A DNA stretch of 64,000 bases from Flavobacterium lipolyticum (lineage in GTDB: Bacteria > Bacteroidota > Bacteroidia > Flavobacteriales > Flavobacteriaceae): NCBI RefSeq assembly GCF_020905335.1, contig NZ_JAJJMN010000001.1, forward strand, positions 1,426,001-1,490,000. The letters run 5' to 3'. The notes below the pieces were generated by a model. It was not told the DNA's origin, did not search any database, and worked only from the letters and a program-made list of their open reading frames with translations. Shown here in pieces: positions 61,939 through 64,000 of the stretch. Every line of letters starts with the position of its first letter. Positions within the stretch are counted from its first letter, which is position 1. The translations under genes were made by a program, and so were the position numbers.

Positions 61939-62529
61939 TTAAAATTTATAATTGAGACCGGCACTAATAATTCCTCTATATCCAAATCCTGCTTCCACAA
62001 ATCCCCCAAATTTTTTACCTACGCGAAGGCCTGCAGGATTAACCTGAAAAGCAAAATCAGTAGTATTATCTTTAACGGCTGCTTTTCCCGTTTCTGCATT
62101 GGTATAGTTGTCCACAATAACACCTGCAGCAGCGGAACCGTAAAAATCCAACCACTCTGTTTTTATGTAACTAAACGATATTGTTGGCATTGCCATAAAA
62201 TAGCGATTGGTTCTCGTAGCAATAGGTTTGTAATTTTTGTCGCTTTGTTTGGTTTGTTCCTGTTGAAAAGCGACATCACCACCTACTCTTATTCGTTCAG
62301 TGATCTGATATCGATATCCCAAACCAAAATTTCCGGAAGAGGTCGTCTCAGAATTTAATTTTTGCCCCAAAATTGCAGAAGATAATGCATTTGAAAAACC
62401 ATCTGCAAAGGACACTGGTATACCATCGCTATAGGTTAGATTTATTTCATGCTTACTGATTTCTTGTGCTTTTACTACGGTTGTACCGAATGTTAAAAAA
62501 ATTGCGCATACAATAATCGACTTTTTCAT
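61939..62529 (-). CDS. Outer-membrane beta-barrel protein
   Basis: 196 residues. Signal peptide MKKSIIVCAIFLTFGTTVVK ending AQ. The rest shows alternating hydrophobic/polar strands of an eight-stranded barrel: HEINLTYSDGIPVSFADGFS, SGNFGLGYRYQITERIRVGG, YFMAMPTISFSYI, FYGSAAAGVIVDN and the end GGFVEAGFGYRGIISAGLNY KF with terminal aromatic. OmpW/porin-like in size; no family assigned. It is divergent from the sigma factor. Confidence 0.78.
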   Translation of the reverse strand: MKKSIIVCAIFLTFGTTVVKAQEISKHEINLTYSDGIPVSFADGFSNALSSAILGQKLNSETTSSGNFGLGYRYQITERIRVGGDVAFQQEQTKQSDKNYKPIATRTNRYFMAMPTISFSYIKTEWLDFYGSAAAGVIVDNYTNAETGKAAVKDNTTDFAFQVNPAGLRVGKKFGGFVEAGFGYRGIISAGLNYKF

Positions 62530-62559
62530 CTGTTTTAATTACTTTATAGTTAATAAATT

Positions 62560-62567
62560 TAAATTTG
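62560..62567 (+). promoter_or_regulatory. Candidate -7 element of the sigma/anti-sigma operon
   Basis: TAAATTTG fits TAnnTTTG, 101 bases before the sigma-factor ATG, giving a leader of about 95 bases. Confidence 0.45.
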
Positions 62568-62668
62568 TGGCAAGAATATCTTATACTGCCTTATTACTAA
62601 TACGCTAAAAATTAAAATACCCCTATACGCTGCAATAAAATTTTAAAATACCACTACTTTTTTATGAT

Positions 62669-63250
62669 ATGAATGAGGACCTAAAGCATTTTAAACAATT
62701 GTTCAGCGAGCTTTATCAGCCCTTATGCAATCATGCTTATAAATATCTTCAGGACAGGGACGAAAGCGAAGATGTAGTACAGGAACTGATGATTAAAATA
62801 TGGGAAACCCGCAAGGATTTACTTTCTGAAAAGAGCCTCAAATATTACCTGTATATAGCTGTTAAGAACCGGTGTATATCCATTTTGAGAAAAAAAATCT
62901 ATATGCTTGACATTGACGAAATGTCTACCGATATTGCCGAAGAAATTCCCGAAACGAAACCCTTACCAGATACGAACCAGCTTATAGAAGATGCATTTAA
63001 TGGAATTTCACCAAAATGTCTTGAAATTTTCAAACTGAGTCGTATTGAAAAATTAAGCTATAAACAAATTGCAGAGAAATTAGAAATATCCATAAAAACA
63101 GTAGAAAATCAGATGGGCAAAGCCATCCGACATATACGGGAGTTTGTCAAACAGCATCCCAACTTAATTCTTTTCTTTAAAATATGGTATTTTAGTTATT
63201 ATATAGTGGGGGTTTTAAAAGAATTTGTGTTTTATTTAAAAGAGGTATAA
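62669..63250 (+). CDS. ECF RNA polymerase sigma factor, FecI-like (Bacteroidota type)
   Basis: 193-residue extracytoplasmic-function sigma factor. Region 2 (about 10-75): FKQLFSELYQPLCNHAYKYL, DESEDVVQELMIKIWETR, then YYLYIAVKNRCISILRKK. Region 4 (about 110-165): GISPKCLEIFKLSRIEKLSY, KQIAEKLEISIKTVENQMGK, a helix-turn-helix for the -35. The 25-residue hydrophobic C-terminal extension is unusual. A FecR gene follows after two bases, so it is a FecIR pair that normally controls a TonB receptor operon; the target would lie to the right of the window. Confidence 0.92.
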   Translation: MNEDLKHFKQLFSELYQPLCNHAYKYLQDRDESEDVVQELMIKIWETRKDLLSEKSLKYYLYIAVKNRCISILRKKIYMLDIDEMSTDIAEEIPETKPLPDTNQLIEDAFNGISPKCLEIFKLSRIEKLSYKQIAEKLEISIKTVENQMGKAIRHIREFVKQHPNLILFFKIWYFSYYIVGVLKEFVFYLKEV

Positions 63251-63252
63251 CC

Positions 63253-64000
63253 ATGGACAACCAAGATATCAATGTATTATTAGCAAAGCATTTTTCAGGA
63301 GAAACTACACCTGAGGAAGAAGCTGTATTACTGAATTGGATAAAAAACAATCCTGATGAATATATCTCGCTTAAGATTTTTTTTGCAGAAAGTCAGCCAT
63401 TAGACTCTCCTCAGTTATTTGAAACCGCTAATGCCTGGAACCGTATAGCTCCAAATTTATCATCCACGAAGCCAACCGTATTTCAGTTGTACAAAAAATA
63501 CCTATACGCAACAGCCGTTGCAGCCGTTTTTATTTTAATAAGCACGTTCGCTTTCTTGTATGCAAATGCCGAGATAACCGTTCAAACCGCTAACGGACAG
63601 GTAAAAAGTATCGAATTGAGTGATGGTTCTTTAGTTACGCTGAATGATAACTCAAGTATTACTTATAGAAGATTCCTATGGAACAACCGTACTGTCAGCT
63701 TAAATGGGGAAGCTTTTTTTGAAGTAAAACACGACGAGAGCAAGCCTTTTTCTGTAAATACGAGCACACTAGCCGTAAAAGTTTTAGGAACCTCTTTTGT
63801 TGTAACAACAACAGAAAAGGAGAAATCGGTAGCAGTGATTACAGGAAAAGTTAAGGTTACCGCCACTCCTACTAACCAAACAGTGGTTTTGGAGAAAAAA
63901 CAGGCAGCTCATTATACCTCCAACAGATTAATTAAAAGTGACACAGCCGACAAAAACTTACTCTCCTGGAAAACAAAGTCTCTTTCTTTCGAAAATACTC
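63253..64000 (+). CDS. FecR-family anti-sigma factor (partial, 3' end missing)
   Basis: Starts with ATG at 63253, two bases after the sigma-factor stop, and runs off the right edge with 249 residues visible. The cytoplasmic N-terminal domain (about 1-80) contains the anti-sigma pattern LLAKHFSGETTPEEEAVLLN and WIKNNPDEY. One membrane helix at about residues 83-104 is followed by the periplasmic FecR domain: VQTANGQVKSIELSDGSLVT, LNDNSSITYRRF and VSLNGEAFFEVKHDESKPFS. It would relay receptor occupancy to the sigma factor. Confidence 0.92.
   Translation, partial: MDNQDINVLLAKHFSGETTPEEEAVLLNWIKNNPDEYISLKIFFAESQPLDSPQLFETANAWNRIAPNLSSTKPTVFQLYKKYLYATAVAAVFILISTFAFLYANAEITVQTANGQVKSIELSDGSLVTLNDNSSITYRRFLWNNRTVSLNGEAFFEVKHDESKPFSVNTSTLAVKVLGTSFVVTTTEKEKSVAVITGKVKVTATPTNQTVVLEKKQAAHYTSNRLIKSDTADKNLLSWKTKSLSFENT

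Overview
The window looks like chromosome from a Flavobacterium-like member of the Bacteroidota. It is AT-rich. At least ten genes are preceded by the Bacteroidota -7 promoter element TAnnTTTG. It encodes two very large secreted proteins ending in type 9 secretion (T9SS) sorting domains, a TonB-dependent receptor, a FecI/FecR-type sigma/anti-sigma pair, a DUF5686 surface protein and a lipoprotein. No rRNA, phage, insertion sequence or CRISPR array was seen.

Layout. 1-24 kb is mostly housekeeping: pyrH-frr, a DUF5686 outer-membrane protein, a CPA2 cation/proton antiporter, a LytS/LytTR-type two-component pair, an SMR exporter, an MMPL/RND exporter, asnS, rpoN, tdk, rsmI, a HopJ-family protein, recJ overlapping an MFS gene, lpxH and queD. 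Spacers here are full of short tandem and inverted repeats.

25.3-26.7 kb is the strangest stretch. An intact tRNA-Ala(GGC) follows two defective tRNA-like copies. It is followed by three tandem 358-bp units, each holding a terminator hairpin, a small GIY-YIG nuclease gene and a 3' half of the same tRNA. The stop codon of each nuclease lies inside the tRNA-derived sequence.

27-37 kb holds accessory genes: a lipoprotein, an XRE regulator, a YegP-like protein, a PIN-domain gene cut by an in-frame stop, lpxR-mtgA (envelope), a 1626-residue fibronectin-type-III T9SS protein and a FAD oxidoreductase. 37.6-45.6 kb has an S9 peptidase, a hybrid histidine kinase (HK-REC-HPt) convergent with and overlapping a sigma-54 NtrC-type regulator, and six tandem paralogous secreted PepSY-like proteins. 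The regulator would act with RpoN, which is encoded in the same window at 13.7-15.1 kb.

45.9-51.6 kb is a conserved metabolic block: DUF177-rpmF-fabH-accB-accC on the minus strand (start of fatty acid synthesis), with pdxA and ribE divergent from overlapping promoters. 52.5-64 kb is a surface/nutrient region: a 149-residue secreted protein beside a 2104-residue BNR/Ig/discoidin-like T9SS protein, a TonB-dependent receptor, a small beta-barrel protein, and a sigma factor with its FecR anti-sigma running off the right edge.

All functions are read from sequence motifs and family knowledge; no database search was run.
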